NCBI RefSeq assembly: GCF_018139145.2
Contig: NC_059471.1
Coordinates: 206,603,494 to 206,667,493 of the forward strand
Length of the DNA stretch: 64,000 nt
Direction of reading: 5' to 3'
DNA from: Gymnogyps californianus
Lineage: Eukaryota; Chordata; Aves; Accipitriformes; Cathartidae
In this document: one piece after another, positions 62,131 through 64,000 of the stretch
Layout: every line of letters starts with the position of its first letter
How positions within the stretch are numbered: the first letter of the stretch is position 1
The notes under the pieces: model-generated
Told to the model about the DNA's origin: nothing
Seen by the model: only the letters and a program-made list of their open reading frames with translations
Databases searched by the model: none
Made by a program: the position numbers and the translations under genes

Positions 62131-63578
62131 ATCAGGTGGTATATATGGTGCTTTTGAAAGAATCAGAAAGAAAATGGTTCAAATTCCCTTCACTGCATGT
62201 TCTTAAACAATTTACCTGTTATTTTAATGCAATGAGTCAATGCATCAAAAGGAAAGTATTTTTGTGAAAGCACGAATAATTTGAATTTAAGGATTGCAGT
62301 GTATTAGATTAATTAAGTGGAAAATTACTGTAGTAATCGCAGTCATCTGAAGTCAAACCTGGTAAGAAGACTCACATGCTATTTCTCATTTCTGATATAG
62401 ACTTGTTATTCAATGTTAGTAAATCTGTTCCTCATCTCCGTTACATTAGCTGGGAAATACTGACAGTGGTAGCTAATAATTTTCTTCATAGATATAAAGT
62501 TTAAACTTTGCAGAAGGTTTTGAAGATTTGTGAGGGAATATTTCATCCTATGACAAAGACACTGTACTTAGCTGCGCTGATTTATTCCATCAGTCCTTAG
62601 CATGTAGGTTTCTGGACCAAGGTCAGAAAAGTCAATGGTCCACAAGGCTGTCTTTCTACCTTTGTGCCACTTGCATCACTCACCCTTTTCCAGGCTTCTG
62701 GTGGTGCTCAGAATTACTCTAAATAATTGTCTTTTACCTCTTCTTTATACTTATTCACAGGCTATTCCTTCTTCGGTCTGAAACTAGGAGTCATACGTCA
62801 ATGTCATATGTCATTAGGAGTCAAAATCTCATATAAAAGACCCTTATCTCAAGAGATTTACAGTTGTGAAGGCTCAAGAAAAATAAGTGTTCCTAGGGCA
62901 TGATTCATCCCTTCCTAAAATAGTTGTCCAAGACAGACATTCAAAGTGCCTGTTCCTCTCCAATGACTGGGAGGTGGGGCTGACTAGTTCAGATTTAAGT
63001 GCTGCAGAGGTCTAAAGTTAAGTGAGATGAAGCTACACCTTTCTGCACCTATCTCTTTTCAAGACAACCTTGCTGAATCTATAAGCTAGATGAATGTTAA
63101 GTTCCCTCTTTAAATTAAAAGCTAATTCTTCAAGCAAGGGGAAGCTTCATTATCGCTGAGTGAACTGAAAAAGACATTTGCCCTCAGAACTATGTGTTTA
63201 TGCCTCAACAGTTGTTGCTTGTGCTTTGTACATAACAGCCAATGTCTCATCTGGAGTTACTTAGGACTGCATTGTGCTCATTGTGCACCTTTCATGTGTG
63301 TTTTTAATAGCTGAGACCCTTCTGATGATCCTCAGAGAATGGTGCAGCTGCTAATACCAAAAATACAGAAATTTTCTTCTCCTTTCCTATTTTCATTGCT
63401 AAATTTAGGTTAGCAAATTTGGGTTATTGTCCAAAGAATATTAAAAAACTCATCCTATGAGTTAATAAAACCAAAGGACTTGAAAGGAGATAATGTTAAC
63501 ATGTTTTTGGAACTGTATCAGAGTCTGTCACAGCTAAGTTCAGACAAATAATTTGCTCTTCTTTGTTCATTGCACTAG
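62131..63578. other. Unassigned noncoding stretch
   Basis: About 1.4 kb, AT-rich, no recognised feature. Confidence 0.55.
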
Positions 63579-63705
63579 TGTTGTGGTTTAACCCCAGCCA
63601 GCAACTAAGCACCGTGCAGCTGCTCCCCCCTCCCCCTCCCAATGGGAGGGGGAATTAAAATTAAACTGTTTAATTAATTTGAGGTAAAATTAAACTGTTT
63701 AATTG
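63579..63705 (-). mobile_element. Partial endogenous-retrovirus LTR (LTR copy 4, antisense, 3' terminal part)
   Basis: TGTTGTGGTTTAACCCCAGC, then CAGCAACTAAGCACC, then a C-rich run is the reverse of the 3' end of the other LTRs (GCTTAG...GCTGG...GGTTAAACCACGACA). The AAACTGTTTAAT region fits their CAGTTTAATA block but is duplicated here (63657-63675 and 63686-63704). Beyond 63705 similarity stops: either a truncated copy or a different subfamily that continues to the window edge. Confidence 0.7.
63657..63704. repeat. Direct duplication, 19-bp unit, period 29
   Basis: AAAATTAAACTGTTTAATT at 63657-63675 and identically at 63686-63704. Each copy contains the LTR's antisense polyadenylation-like TTTAAT. 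Confidence 0.9.
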
Positions 63706-64000
63706 TAGAAAAAGGCTTTCTTATATCGTTCACGTGTGTCTTCCTGCATTGAATTTTGGCAGCCTTTCTGACATATTCTCATACATGCGCACGTACATGT
63801 GCTCACACTCATACCATGTGTGTGAGAAACTGCTGGCACCAGCATCAGCTGCCTCTTGTGCTGCAGTTGCTGAACCAGCAGCTCAGAGATGTGGCTCTCT
63901 TTCCCTCTCTGCCTTATTGCTGTTCTCAATTACAACGGTTTGTAACAGCTCAAATCTTTTTTTCTCATAGCCTCCTGCTGCAGGAAGCTGTGATTTCTTG
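63706..64000. other. Unassigned, possibly LTR body
   Basis: Contains alternating purine-pyrimidine sequence (ACATGCGCACGTACATGTGC, about 63783-63802). Not alignable by eye to the other LTRs. Confidence 0.4.

Noticed and set aside
1..64000. CRISPR array, operon, phage or bacterial defence system
   Set aside because: No regularly spaced repeats, no closely packed genes, and the repeats are those of a vertebrate nuclear genome.
1..64000. tRNA, rRNA or snRNA genes
   Set aside because: No A-box/B-box pair, cloverleaf or known snRNA sequence was noticed on reading; a covariance-model scan would settle it.

Overview
The window reads as vertebrate, most likely avian, nuclear DNA. It is AT-rich and holds no operons, ribosome-binding sites or dense coding. 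What it does hold is CR1-type LINE fragments with the CR1 hallmarks: a GDSL/SGNH esterase-like ORF1, an AP-endonuclease plus reverse-transcriptase ORF2, and short ATTCTATG-type 3' tails. It also holds solo LTRs of one endogenous-retrovirus family (TGT...ACA ends, about 590-615 bp, 5-bp target duplication). CR1 dominance and the absence of any recognised SINE point to a bird. From memory, this LTR type is common in neoavian genomes, so Neoaves is the best guess, but no database search was possible. I find no convincing host protein-coding gene, tRNA, rRNA, CRISPR array or bacterial or phage system. The window is most simply a gene-poor intergenic region or the inside of a very long intron.

Layout. 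0-11 kb is mostly unassigned single-copy sequence, with a worn CR1 at 0.85-1.17 kb, a younger antisense CR1 3' end at 7.04-7.41 kb ending in a pentamer repeat, a pair of TTAACTA/TAGTTAA palindromes at 8.6 kb and an exon-like open frame at 9.56-9.78 kb. 11.5-17.1 kb is a repeat cluster: a CR1 3' end, a solo LTR, and a 3.8-kb CR1 with an open ORF1 and a heavily broken ORF2. 20.9-21.5 kb is a second solo LTR (antisense). 24.3-27 kb holds an ancient antisense CR1, a younger CR1 3' end and a third solo LTR with a perfect AATAT duplication. 27-35 kb is largely unassigned, with an unplaced element-like block (29.5-30.0 kb) and a GC-rich patch (31.55-31.87 kb). 35.35-36.56 kb is an antisense CR1 with a 320-codon reverse-transcriptase frame. 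36.6-55.6 kb is mostly unassigned, with two ancient CR1 relics (39.1 and 49.1 kb), short local duplications and palindromes. 55.6-59.5 kb stacks three more ancient CR1 relics. The right edge carries the end of a fourth LTR (63.58 kb).

The mobile elements are of clearly different ages: CR1 relics that match only the general amniote CR1 pattern, then avian-type CR1 copies with recognisable 3' tails, and solo LTRs with intact ends. No genes cooperate here in a pathway. The items most worth a second look are the intact esterase ORF1 inside a broken LINE, two exon-like open segments with good splice signals (9556-9780 minus, 58717-58861 plus), the paired palindromes at 8.6 kb, and the unassigned blocks at 29.5 and 31.6 kb.
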